This document shows, piece by piece, positions 10,000 to 22,800 of a stretch of 64,000 bases of DNA (positions are counted from its first letter, which is position 1; the number at the start of each line of letters is the position of its first letter). A model generated the notes under the pieces. It saw only the letters and a list, made by a program, of their open reading frames with translations, searched no databases and was not told the origin of the DNA. The position numbers were made by a program, and so were the translations under genes. This DNA is from Limanda limanda (taxonomy: Eukaryota; Chordata; Actinopteri; Pleuronectiformes; Pleuronectidae). The stretch is taken from positions 42,302 to 106,301 of the forward strand of contig NW_026870567.1 in NCBI RefSeq assembly GCF_963576545.1, written 5' to 3'.

Positions 10000-11287
10000 G
10001 GTACTGATCGATGCGCGCAACCCCATTTAGTGGGGGTAGAGCCTACTTGCAAGTCTCTCCGACCTTCACAAAAAAAGTTATTCAAGAATATCTCCTCAGA
10101 TTTGGGGGAATTTCGTCGGTCGACCTCTTCCGAAGGTCGTAAAAGCTCGGGGATGGTACCAATCGATCCGCAGGACCCAAATTAGTCCAGATGCAACCAC
10201 TTTCCAAGTCTCTCCGACCTTCACAAAAAAAGTTATTCAAGAATATCTCTTTCTCCTATGTGCTTTCATCCCTAACCCTAACCCTAACCCTTCCGAAAGT
10301 CGGAGAAGCTCAAGGATGGTACCGATCGATGCGCGTTACCCCATTTAGTGGGGGTAGAGCCTACTTGCAAGTCTCTCCGACCTTCACAAAAAAAGTTATT
10401 CAAGAATATCTCTTTCTCCTTTGTGCTTTCATCCCTAACCCTAACCCTAACCCTTCCGAAAGTCGGAGAAGCTCAAGGATGGTACCGATCGATGCGCGCT
10501 ACCCCATTTAGTGGGGGTAGAGCCTATTTGCAAGTCTCTCCGACCTTCACAAAAAAAGTTATTCAAGAATATCTCTTTCTCCTATGTGCTTTCATCCCTA
10601 ACCCTAACCCTAACCCTTCCGAAAGTCGGAGAAGCTCAAGGATGGTACCGATCGATGCGCGCTACCCCATTTAGTGGGGGTAGAGCCTACTTGCAAGTCT
10701 CTCCGACCTTCACAAAAAAAGTTATTCAAGAATATCTCTTTCTCCTATGTGCTTTCATCCCTAACCCTAACCCTAACCCTTCCGAAAGTCGGAGAAGCTC
10801 AAGGATGGTACTGATCGATGCGCGCAACCCCATTTAGTGGGGGTAGAGCCTACTTGCAAGTCTCTCCGACCTTCACAAAAAAAGTTATTCAAGAATATCT
10901 CCTCAGATTTGGGGGAATTTCGTCGGTCGACCTCTTCCGAAGGTCGTACAAGCTCGGGGATGGTACCAATCGATCCGCAGGACCCAAATTAGTCCAGATG
11001 CAACCACTTTCCAAGTCTCTCCGACCTTCACAAAAAAAGTTATTCAAGAATATCTCTTTCTCCTATGTGCTTTCATCCCTAACCCTAACCCTAACCCTTC
11101 CGAAAGTCGGAGAAGCTCAAGGATGGTACCGATCGATGCGCGCTACCCCATTTAGTGGGGGTAGAGCCTACTTGCAAGTCTCTCCGACCTTCACAAAAAA
11201 AGTTATTCAAGAATATCTCTTTCTCCTATGTGCTTTCATCCCTAACCCTAACCCTAACCCTTCCGAAAGTCGGAGAAGCTCAAGGAT
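10000..11287 (+). repeat. 1288-bp higher-order repeat, copy 1
   Basis: Order BC-A-BC-A-A-A with dimers at 10000 and 10807 (BC, one shared C side, then three A before the second dimer; the second dimer is followed by one A). Markers are CGTAAAAGC in tail D (about 10141), GCGTTACC (about 10336), CCTTTGTG (about 10421) and CCTATTTGC (about 10527). All recur 1288 bp downstream. Confidence 0.9.
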
Positions 11288-12575
11288 GGTACTGATCGAT
11301 GCGCGCAACCCCATTTAGTGGGGGTAGAGCCTACTTGCAAGTCTCTCCGACCTTCACAAAAAAAGTTATTCAAGAATATCTCCTCAGATTTGGGGGAATT
11401 TCGTCGGTCGACCTCTTCCGAAGGTCGTAAAAGCTCGGGGATGGTACCAATCGATCCGCAGGACCCAAATTAGTCCAGATGCAACCACTTTCCAAGTCTC
11501 TCCGACCTTCACAAAAAAAGTTATTCAAGAATATCTCTTTCTCCTATGTGCTTTCATCCCTAACCCTAACCCTAACCCTTCCGAAAGTCGGAGAAGCTCA
11601 AGGATGGTACCGATCGATGCGCGTTACCCCATTTAGTGGGGGTAGAGCCTACTTGCAAGTCTCTCCGACCTTCACAAAAAAAGTTATTCAAGAATATCTC
11701 TTTCTCCTTTGTGCTTTCATCCCTAACCCTAACCCTAACCCTTCCGAAAGTCGGAGAAGCTCAAGGATGGTACCGATCGATGCGCGCTACCCCATTTAGT
11801 GGGGGTAGAGCCTATTTGCAAGTCTCTCCGACCTTCACAAAAAAAGTTATTCAAGAATATCTCTTTCTCCTATGTGCTTTCATCCCTAACCCTAACCCTA
11901 ACCCTTCCGAAAGTCGGAGAAGCTCAAGGATGGTACCGATCGATGCGCGCTACCCCATTTAGTGGGGGTAGAGCCTACTTGCAAGTCTCTCCGACCTTCA
12001 CAAAAAAAGTTATTCAAGAATATCTCTTTCTCCTATGTGCTTTCATCCCTAACCCTAACCCTAACCCTTCCGAAAGTCGGAGAAGCTCAAGGATGGTACT
12101 GATCGATGCGCGCAACCCCATTTAGTGGGGGTAGAGCCTACTTGCAAGTCTCTCCGACCTTCACAAAAAAAGTTATTCAAGAATATCTCCTCAGATTTGG
12201 GGGAATTTCGTCGGTCGACCTCTTCCGAAGGTCGTACAAGCTCGGGGATGGTACCAATCGATCCGCAGGACCCAAATTAGTCCAGATGCAACCACTTTCC
12301 AAGTCTCTCCGACCTTCACAAAAAAAGTTATTCAAGAATATCTCTTTCTCCTATGTGCTTTCATCCCTAACCCTAACCCTAACCCTTCCGAAAGTCGGAG
12401 AAGCTCAAGGATGGTACCGATCGATGCGCGCTACCCCATTTAGTGGGGGTAGAGCCTACTTGCAAGTCTCTCCGACCTTCACAAAAAAAGTTATTCAAGA
12501 ATATCTCTTTCTCCTATGTGCTTTCATCCCTAACCCTAACCCTAACCCTTCCGAAAGTCGGAGAAGCTCAAGGAT
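11288..12575 (+). repeat. 1288-bp higher-order repeat, copy 2
   Basis: Dimers start at 11288 and 12095. All four private markers of copy 1 are present at the same offsets. GCGTTACC occurs a third time 1288 bp further on (about 12912), but the CGTAAAAGC marker does not, so a third copy is partial. Related variants reappear at 17070-18400. Confidence 0.92.
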
Positions 12576-15500
12576 GGTACCGATCGATGCGCGCTACCCC
12601 ATTTAGTGGGGGTAGAGCCTACTTGCAAGTCTCTCCGACCTTCACAAAAAAAGTTATTCAAGAATATCTCCTCAGATTTGGGGGAATTTCGTCGGTCGAC
12701 CTCTTCCGAAGGTCGTACAAGCTCGGGGATGGTACCAATCGATCCGCAGGACCCAAATTAGTCCAGATGCAACCACTTTCCAAGTCTCTCCGACCTTCAC
12801 AAAAAAAGTTATTCAAGAATATCTCTTTCTCCTATGTGCTTTCATCCCTAACCCTAACCCTAACCCTTCCGAAAGTCGGAGAAGCTCAAGGATGGTACCG
12901 ATCGATGCGCGTTACCCCATTTAGTGGGGGTAGAGCCTACTTGCAAGTCTCTCCGACCTTCACAAAAAAAGTTATTCAAGAATATCTCTTTCTCCTATGT
13001 GCTTTCATCCCTAACCCTAACCCTAACCCTTCCGAAAGTCGGAGAAGCTCAAGGATGGTACCGATCGATGCGCGCTACCCCATTTAGTGGGGGTAGAGCC
13101 TACTTGCAAGTCTCTCCGACCTTCACAAAAAAAGTTATTCAAGAATATCTCTTTCTCCTATGTGCTTTCATCCCTAACCCTAACCCTAACCCTTCCGAAA
13201 GTCGGAGAAGCTCAAGGATGGTACCGATCGATGCGCGCTACCCCATTTAGTGGGGGTAGAGCCTACTTGCAAGTCTCTCCGACCTTCACAAAAAAAGTTA
13301 TTCAAGAATATCTCTTTCTCCTATGTGCTTTCATCCCTAACCCTAACCCTAACCCTTCCGAAAGTCGGAGAAGCTCAAGGATGGTACCGATCGATGCGCG
13401 CTACCCCATTTAGTGGGGGTAGAGCCTACTTGCAAGTCTCTCCGACCTTCACAAAAAAAGTTATTCAAGAATATCTCTTTCTCCTATGTGCTTTCATCCC
13501 TAACCCTAACCCTTCCGAAAGTCGGAGAAGCTCAAGGATGGTACTGATCGATGCGCGCAACCCCATTTAGTGGGGGTAGAGCCTACTTGCAAGTCTCTCC
13601 GACCTTCACAAAAAAAGTTATTCAAGAATATCTCCTCAGATTTGGGGGAATTTCGTCGGTCGACCTTTTCCGAAGGTCGTACAAGCTCGGGGATGGTACC
13701 AATCGATCCGCAGGACCCAAATTAGTCCAGATGCAACCACTTTCCAAGTCTCTCCGACCTTCACAAAAAAAGTTATTCAAGAATATCTCTTTCTCCTATG
13801 TGCTTTCATCCCTAACCCTAACCCTAACCCTTCCGAAAGTCGGAGAAGCTCAAGGATGGTACTGATCGATGCGCGCTACCCCATTTAGTGGGGGTAGAGC
13901 CTACTTGCAAGTCTCTCCGACCTTCACAAAAAAAGTTATTCAAGAATATCTCCTCAGATTTGGGGGAATTTCGTCGGTCGACCTCTTCCGAAGGTCGTAC
14001 AAGCTCGGGGATGGTACCAATCGATCCGCAGGACCCAAATTAGTCCAGATGCAACCACTTTCCAAGTCTCTCCGACCTTCACAAAAAAAGTTATTCAAGA
14101 ATATCTCTTTCTCCTATGTGCTTTCATCCCTAACCCTAACCCTAACCCTTCCGAAAGTCGGAGAAGCTCAAGGATGGTACCGATCGATGCGCGCTACCCC
14201 ATTTAGTGGGGGTAGAGCCTACTTGCAAGTCTCTCCGACCTTCACAAAAAAAGTTATTCAAGAATATCTCTTTCTCCTATGTGCTTTCATCCCTAACCCT
14301 AACCCTAACCCTTCCGAAAGTCGGAGAAGCTCAAGGATGGTACTGATCGATGCGCGCAACCCCATTTAGTGGGGGTAGAGCCTACTTGCAAGTCTCTCCG
14401 ACCTTCACAAAAAAAGTTATTCAAGAATATCTCCTCAGATTTGGGGGAATTTCGTCGGTCGACCTTTTCCGAAGGTCGTACAAGCTCGGGGATGGTACCA
14501 ATCGATCCGCAGGACCCAAATTAGTCCAGATGCAACCACTTTCCAAGTCTCTCCGACCTTCACAAAAAAAGTTATTCAAGAATATCTCTTTCTCCTATGT
14601 GCTTTCATCCCTAACCCTAACCCTAACCCTTCCGAAAGTCGGAGAAGCTCAAGGATGGTACTGATCGATGCGCGCTACCCCATTTAGTGGGGGTAGAGCC
14701 TACTTGCAAGTCTCTCCGACCTTCACAAAAAAAGTTATTCAAGAATATCTCCTCAGATTTGGGGGAATTTCGTCGGTCGACCTCTTCCGAAGGTCGTACA
14801 AGCTCGGGGATGGTACCAATCGATCCGCAGGACCCAAATTAGTCCAGATGCAACCACTTTCCAAGTCTCTCCGACCTTCACAAAAAAAGTTATTCAAGAA
14901 TATCTCTTTCTCCTATGTGCTTTCATCCCTAACCCTAACCCTAACCCTTCCGAAAGTCGGAGAAGCTCAAGGATGGTACCGATCGATGCGCGCTACCCCA
15001 TTTAGTGGGGGTAGAGCCTACTTGCAAGTCTCTCCGACCTTCACAAAAAAAGTTATTCAAGAATATCTCTTTCTCCTATGTGCTTTCATCCCTAACCCTA
15101 ACCCTAACCCTTCCGAAAGTCGGAGAAGCTCAAGGATGGTACTGATCGATGCGCGCAACCCCATTTAGTGGGGGTAGAGCCTACTTGCAAGTCTCTCCGA
15201 CCTTCACAAAAAAAGTTATTCAAGAATATCTCCTCAGATTTGGGGGAATTTCGTCGGTCGACCTCTTCCGAAGGTCGTACAAGCTCGGGGATGGTACCAA
15301 TCGATCCGCAGGACCCAAATTAGTCCAGATGCAACCACTTTCCAAGTCTCTCAGACCTTCACAAAAAAAGTTATTCAAGAATATCTCTTTCTCCTATGTG
15401 CTTTCATCCCTAACCCTAACCCTAACCCTTCCGAAAGTCGGAGAAGCTCAAGGATGGTACCGATCGATGCGCGCTACCCCATTTAGTGGGGGTAGAGCCT

Positions 15501-18500
15501 ACTTGCAAGTCTCTCCGACCTTCACAAAAAAAGTTATTCAAGAATATCTCTTTCTCCTATGTGCTTTCATCCCTAACCCTAACCCTAACCCTTCCGAAAG
15601 TCGGAGAAGCTCAAGGATGGTACCGATCGATGCGCGCTACCCCATTTAGTGGGGGTAGAGCCTATTTGCAAGTCTCTCCGACCTTCACAAAAAAAGTTAT
15701 TCAAGAATATCTCTTTCTCCTATGTGCTTTCATCCCTAACCCTAACCCTAACCCTTCCGAAAGTCGGAGAAGCTCAAGGATGGTACCGATCGATGCGCGC
15801 TACCCCATTTAGTGGGGGTAGAGCCTACTTGCAAGTCTCTCCGACCTTCACAAAAAAAGTTATTCAAGAATATCTCTTTCTCCTATGTGCTTTCATCCCT
15901 AACCCTAACCCTAACCCTTCCGAAAGTCGGAGAAGCTCAAGGATGGTACCGATCGATGCGCGCTACCCCATTTAGTGGGGGTAGAGCCTACTTGCAAGTC
16001 TCTCCGACCTTCACAAAAAAAGTTATTCAAGAATATCTCTTTCTCCTATGTGCTTTCATCCCTAACCCTAACCCTAACCCTTCCGAAAGTCGGAGAAGCT
16101 CAAAGATGGTACCGATCGATGCGCGCTACCCCATTTAGTGGGGGTAGAGCCTACTTGCAAGTCTCTCCGACCTTCACAAAAAAAGTTATTCAAGAATATC
16201 TCTTTCTCCTATGTGCTTTCATCCCTAACCCTAACCCTAACCCTTCCGAAAGTCGGAGAAGCTCAAGGATGGTACTGATCGATGCGCGCAACCCCATTTA
16301 GTGGGGGTAGAGCCTACTTGCAAGTCTCTCCGACCTTCACAAAAAAAGTTATTCAAGAATATCTCCTCAGATTTGGGGGAATTTCGTCGGTCGACCTCTT
16401 CCGAAGGTCGTACAAGCTCGGGGATGGTACCAATCGATCCGCAGGACCCAAATTAGTCCAGATGCAACCACTTTCCAAGTCTCTCCGACCTTCACAAAAA
16501 AAGTTATTCAAGAATATCTCTTTCTCCTATGTGCTTTCATCCCTAACCCTAACCCTAACCCTTCCGAAAGTCGGAGAAGCTCAAAGATGGTACTGATCGA
16601 TGCGCGCTACCCCATTTAGTGGGGGTAGAGCCTACTTGCAAGTCTCTCCGACCTTCACAAAAAAAGTTATTCAAGAATATCTCCTCAGATTTGGGGGAAT
16701 TTCGTCGGTCGACCTCTTCCGAAGGTCGTACAAGCTCGGGGATGGTACCAATCGATCCGCAGGACCCAAATTAGTCCAGATGCAACCACTTTCCAAGTCT
16801 CTCCGACCTTCACAAAAAAAGTTATTCAAGAATATCTCTTTCTCCTATGTGCTTTCATCCCTAACCCTAACCCTAACCCTTCCGAAAGTCGGAGAAGCTC
16901 AAGGATGGTACCGATCGATGCGCGCTACCCCATTTAGTGGGGGTAGAGCCTACTTGCAAGTCTCTCCGACCTTCACAAAAAAAGTTATTCAAGAATATCT
17001 CTTTCTCCTATGTGCTTTCATCCCTAACCCTAACCCTAACCCTTCCGAAAGTCGGAGAAGCTCAAGGATGGTACTGATCGATGCGCGCAACCCCATTTAG
17101 TGGGGGTAGAGCCTACTTGCAAGTCTCTCCGACCTTCACAAAAAAAGTTATTCAAGAATATCTCCTCAGATTTGGGGGAATTTCGTCGGTCGACCTCTTC
17201 CGAAGGTCGTAAAAGCTCGGGGATGGTACCAATCGATCTGCAGGACCCAAATTAGTCCAGATGCAACCACTTTCCAAGTCTCTCCGACCTTCACAAAAAA
17301 AGTTATTCAAGAATATCTCTTTCTCCTATGTGCTTTCATCCCTAACCCTAACCCTAACCCTTCCGAATGTCGGAGAAGCTCAAGGATGGTACCGATCGAT
17401 GCGCGCTACCCCATTTAGTGGGGGTAGAGCCTACTTGCAAGTCTCTCCGACCTTCACAAAAAAAGTTATTCAAGAATATCTCTTTCTCCTTTGTGCTTTC
17501 ATCCCTAACCCTAACCCTAACCCTTCCGAAAGTCGGAGAAGCTCAAGGATGGTACCGATCGATGCGCGCTACCCCATTTAGTGGGGGTAGAGCCTATTTG
17601 CAAGTCTCTCCGACCTTCACAAAAAAAGTTATTCAAGAATATCTCTTTCTCCTATGTGCTTTCATCCCTAACCCTAACCCTAACCCTTCCGAAAGTCGGA
17701 GAAGCTCAAGGATGGTACCGATCGATGCGCGCTACCCCATTTAGTGGGGGTAGAGCCTACTTGCAAGTCTCTCCGACCTTCACAAAAAAAGTTATTCAAG
17801 AATATCTCTTTCTCCTATGTGCTTTCATCCCTAACCCTAACCCTAACCCTTCCGAAAGTCGGAGAAGCTCAAGGATGGTACCGATCGATGCGCGCTACCC
17901 CATTTAGTGGGGGTAGAGCCTACTTGCAAGTCTCTCCGACCTTCACAAAAAAAGTTATTCAAGAATATCTCTTTCTCCTATGTGCTTTCATCCCTAACCC
18001 TAACCCTAACCCTTCCGAAAGTCGGAGAAGCTCAAGGATGGTACCGATCGATGCGCGCTACCCCATTTAGTGGGGGTAGAGCCTACTTGCAAGTCTCTCC
18101 GACCTTCACAAAAAAAGTTATTCAAGAATATCTCTTTCTCCTTTGTGCTTTCATCCCTAACCCTAACCCTAACCCTTCCGAAAGTCGGAGAAGCTCAAGG
18201 ATGGTACCGATCGATGCGCGCTACCCCATTTAGTGGGGGTAAAGCCTATTTGCAAGTCTCTCCGACCTTCACAAAAAAAGTTATTCAAGAATATCTCTTT
18301 CTCCTATGTGCTTTCATCCCTAACCCTAACCCTAACCCTTCCGAAAGTCGGAGAAGCTCAAGGATGGTACCGATCGATGCGCGCTACCCCATTTAGTGGG
18401 GGTAGAGCCTACTTGCAAGTCTCTCCGACCTTCACAAAAAAAGTTATTCAAGAATATCTCTTTCTCCTATGTGCTTTCATCCCTAACCCTAACCCTAACC

Positions 18501-19808
18501 CTTCCGAAAGTCGGAGAAGCTCAAGGATGGTACTGATCGATGCGCGCAACCCCATTTAGTGGGGGTAGAGCCTACTTGCAAGTCTCTCCGACCTTCACAA
18601 AAAAAGTTATTCAAGAATATCTCCTCAGATTTGGGGGAATTTCGTCGGTCGACCTCTTCCGAAGGTCGTACAAGCTCGGGTATGGTACCAATCGATCCGC
18701 AGGACCCAAATTAGTCCAGATGCAACCACTTTCCAAGTCTCTCCGACCTTCACAAAAAAAGTTATTCAAGAATATCTCTTTCTCCTATGTGCTTTCATCC
18801 CTAACCCTAACCCTAACCCTTCCGAAAGTCGGAGAAGCTCAAGGATGGTACCGATCGATGCGCGCTACCCCATTTAGTGGGGGTAGAGCCTACTTGCAAG
18901 TCTCTCCGACCTTCACAAAAAAAGTTATTCAAGAATATCTCTTTCTCCTATGTGCTTTCATCCCTAACCCTAACCCTAACCCTTCCGAAAGTCGGAGAAG
19001 CTCAAGGATGGTACCGATCGATGCGCGCAACCCCATTTAGTGGGGGTAGAGCCTACTTGCAAGTCTCTCCGACCTTCACAAAAAAGGTTATTCAAGAATA
19101 TCTCCTCAGATTTGGGGGAATTTCGTCGGTCGACCTCTTCCGAAGGTCGTACAAGCTCGGGGATGGTACCAATCGATCTGCAGGACCCAAATTAGTCCAG
19201 ATGCAACCACTTTCCAAGTCTCTCCGACCTTCACAAAAAAAGTTATTCAAGAATATCTCTTTCTCCTATGTGCTTTCATCCCTAACCCTAACCCTAACCC
19301 TTCCGAAAGTCGGAGAAGCTCAAGGATGGTACCGATCGATGCGCGCTACCCCATTTAGTGGGGGTAGAGCCTACTTGCAAGTCTCTCCGACCTTCACAAA
19401 AAAAGTTATTCAAGAATATCTCCTCAGATTTGGGGGAATTTCGTCGGTCGACCTCTTCCGAAGGTCGTACAAGCTCGGGGATGGTACCAATCGATCCGCA
19501 GGACCCAAATTAGTCCAGATGCAACCACTTTCCAAGTCTCTCCGACCTTCACAAAAAAAGTTATTCAAGAATATCTCTTTCTCCTATGTGCTTTCATCCC
19601 TAACCCTAACCCTAACCCTTCCGAAAGTCGGAGAAGCTCAAAGATGGTACCGATCGATGCGCGTTACCCCATTTAGTGGGGGTAGAGCCTACTTGCAAGT
19701 CTCTCCGACCTTCACAAAAAAAGTTATTCAAGAATATCTCTTTCTCCTATGTGCTTTCATCCCTAACCCTAACCCTAACCCTTCCGAAAGTCGGAGAAGC
19801 TCAAGGAT
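12576..19808 (+). repeat. Mixed BC and A block
   Basis: Dimers start at 12576, 13540, 13858, 14339, 14657, 15138, 16271, 16589, 17070, 18529, 19010 and 19328, followed by 4, 0, 1, 0, 1, 5, 0, 1, 7, 1, 0 and 1 A monomers. The first 6-bp telomere-block contraction of the window lies at 13498-13512. CTCAAAGATGG variants are at about 16104 and 16585. A core variant with AAAAAAGG appears at about 19086. Confidence 0.92.
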
Positions 19809-22800
19809 GGTACCGATCGATGCGCGCTACCCCATTTAGTGGGGGTAGAGCCTACTTGCAAGTCTCTCCGACCTTCACAAAAAAAGTTATTCAAGAATAT
19901 CTCCTCAGATTTGGGGGAATTTCGTCGGTCGACCTCTTCAGAAGGTCGTACAAGCTCGGGGATGGTACCAATCGATCCGCAGGACCCAAATTAGTCCAGA
20001 TGCAACCACTTTCCAAGTCTCTCCGACCTTCACAAAAAAAGTTATTCAAGAATATCTCTTTCTCCTATGTGCTTTCATCCCTAACCCTAACCCTAACCCT
20101 TCCGAAAGTCGGAGAAGCTCAAGGATGGTACCGATCGATGCGCGCTACCCCATTTAGTGGGGGTAGAGCCTACTTGCAAGTCTCTCCGACCTTCACAAAA
20201 AAAGTTATTCAAGAATATCTCTTTCTCCTATGTGCTTTCATCCCTAACCCTAACCCTAACCCTTCCGAAAGTCGGAGAAGCTCAAGGATGGTACCGATCG
20301 ATGCGCGCTACCCCATTTAGTGGGGGTAGAGCCTACTTGCAAGTCTCTCCGACCTTCACAAAAAAAGTTATTCAAGAATATCTCTTTCTCCTATGTGCTT
20401 TCATCCCTAACCCTAACCCTAACCCTTCCGAAAGTCGGAGAAGCTCAAGGATGGTACCGATCGATGCGCGCTACCCCATTTAGTGGGGGTAGAGCCTACT
20501 TGCAAGTCTCTCCGACCTTCACAAAAAAAGTTATTCAAGAATATCTCTTTCTCCTATGTGCTTTCATCCCTAACCCTAACCCTAACCCTTCCGAAAGTCG
20601 GAGAAGCTCAAGGATGGTACCGATCGATGCGCGCTACCCCATTTAGTGGGGGTAGAGCCTACTTGCAAGTCTCTCCGACCTTCACAAAAAAAGTTATTCA
20701 AGAATATCTCTTTCTCCTATGTGCTTTCATCCCTAACCCTAACCCTAACCCTTCCGAAAGTCGGAGAAGCTCAAGGATGGTACCGATCGATGCGCGCTAC
20801 CCCATTTAGTGGGGGTAGAGCCTACTTGCAAGTCTCTCCGACCTTCACAAAAAAAGTTATTCAAGAATATCTCTTTCTCCTATGTGCTTTCATCCCTAAC
20901 CCTAACCCTAACCCTTCCGAAAGTCGGAGAAGCTCAAGGATGGTACTGATCGATGCGCGCTACCCCATTTAGTGGGGGTAGAGCCTACTTGCAAGTCTCT
21001 CCGACCTTCACAAAAAAAGTTATTCAAGAATATCTCTTTCTCCTATGTGCTTTCATCCCTAACCCTAACCCTAACCCTTCCGAAAGTCGGAGAAGCTCAA
21101 GGATGGTACCGATCGATGCGCGCTACCCCATTTAGTGGGGGTAGAGCCTACTTGCAAGTCTCTCCGACCTTCACAAAAAAAGTTATTCAAGAATATCTCT
21201 TTCTCCTATGTGCTTTCATCCCTAACCCTAACCCTAACCCTTCCGAAAGTCGGAGAAGCTCAAGGATGGTACCGATCGATGCGCGCTACCCCATTTAGTG
21301 GGGGTAGAGCCTACTTGCAAGTCTCTCCGACCTTCACAAAAAAAGTTATTCAAGAATATCTCTTTCTCCTATGTGCTTTCATCCCTAACCCTAACCCTAA
21401 CCCTTCCGAAAGTCGGAGAAGCTCACGGATGGTACCGATCGATGCGCGCTACCCCATTTAGTGGGGGTAGAGCCTACTTGCAAGTCTCTCCGACCTTCAC
21501 AAAAAAAGTTATTCAAGAATATCTCTTTCTCCTATGTGCTTTCATCCCTAACCCTAACCCTAACCCTTCCGAAAGTCGGAGAAGCTCAAGGATGGTACCG
21601 ATCGATGCGCGCTACCCCATTTAGTGGGGGTAGAGCCTACTTGCAAGTCTCTCCGACCTTCACAAAAAAAGTTATTCAAGAATATCTCTTTCTCCTATGT
21701 GCTTTCATCCCTAACCCTAACCCTAACCCTTCCGAAAGTCGGAGAAGCTCAAGGATGGTACCGATCGATGCGCGCTACCCCATTTAGTGGGGGTAGAGCC
21801 TACTTGCAAGTCTCTCCGACCTTCACAAAAAAAGTTATTCAAGAATATCTCTTTCTCCTATGTGCTTTCATCCCTAACCCTAACCCTAACCCTTCCGAAA
21901 GTCGGAGAAGCTCAAGGATGGTACCGATCGATGCGCGCTACCCCATTTAGTGGGGGTAGAGCCTACTTGCAAGTCTCTCCGACCTTCACAAAAAAAGTTA
22001 TTCAAGAATATCTCTTTCTCCTATGTGCTTTCATCCCTAACCCTAACCCTAACCCTTCCGAAAGTCGGAGAAGCTCAAGGATGGTACTGATCGATGCGCG
22101 CTACCCCATTTAGTGGGGGTAGAGCCTACTTGCAAGTCTCTCCGACCTTCACAAAAAAAGTTATTCAAGAATATCTCTTTCTCCTATGTGCTTTCATCCC
22201 TAACCCTAACCCTAACCCTTTCGAAAGTCGGAGAAGCTCAAGGATGGTACCGATCGATGCGCACTACCCCATTTAGTGGGGGTAGAGCCTACTTGCAAGT
22301 CTCTCCGACCTTCACAAAAAAAGTTATTCAAGAATATCTCTTTCTCCTATGTGCTTTCATCCCTAACCCTAACCCTAACCCTTCCGAAAGTCGGAGAAGC
22401 TCAAGGATGGTACTGATCGATGCGCGCAACCCCATTTAGTGGGGGTAGAGCCTACTTGCAAGTCTCTCCGACCTTCACAAAAAAAGTTATTCAAGAATAT
22501 CTCCTCAGATTTGGGGGAATTTCGTCGGTCGACCTCTTCCGAAGGTCGTACAAGCTCGGGGATGGTACCAATCGATCCGCAGGACCCAAATTAGTCCAGA
22601 TGCAACCACTTTCCAAGTCTCTCCGACCTTCACAAAAAAAGTTATTCAAGAATATCTCTTTCTCCTATGTGCTTTCATCCCTAACACTAACCCTAACCCT
22701 TCCGAAAGTCGGAGAAGCTCAAGGATGGTACCGATCGATGCGCGCTACCCCATTTAGTGGGGGTAGAGCCTACTTGCAAGTCTCTCCGACCTTCACAAAA

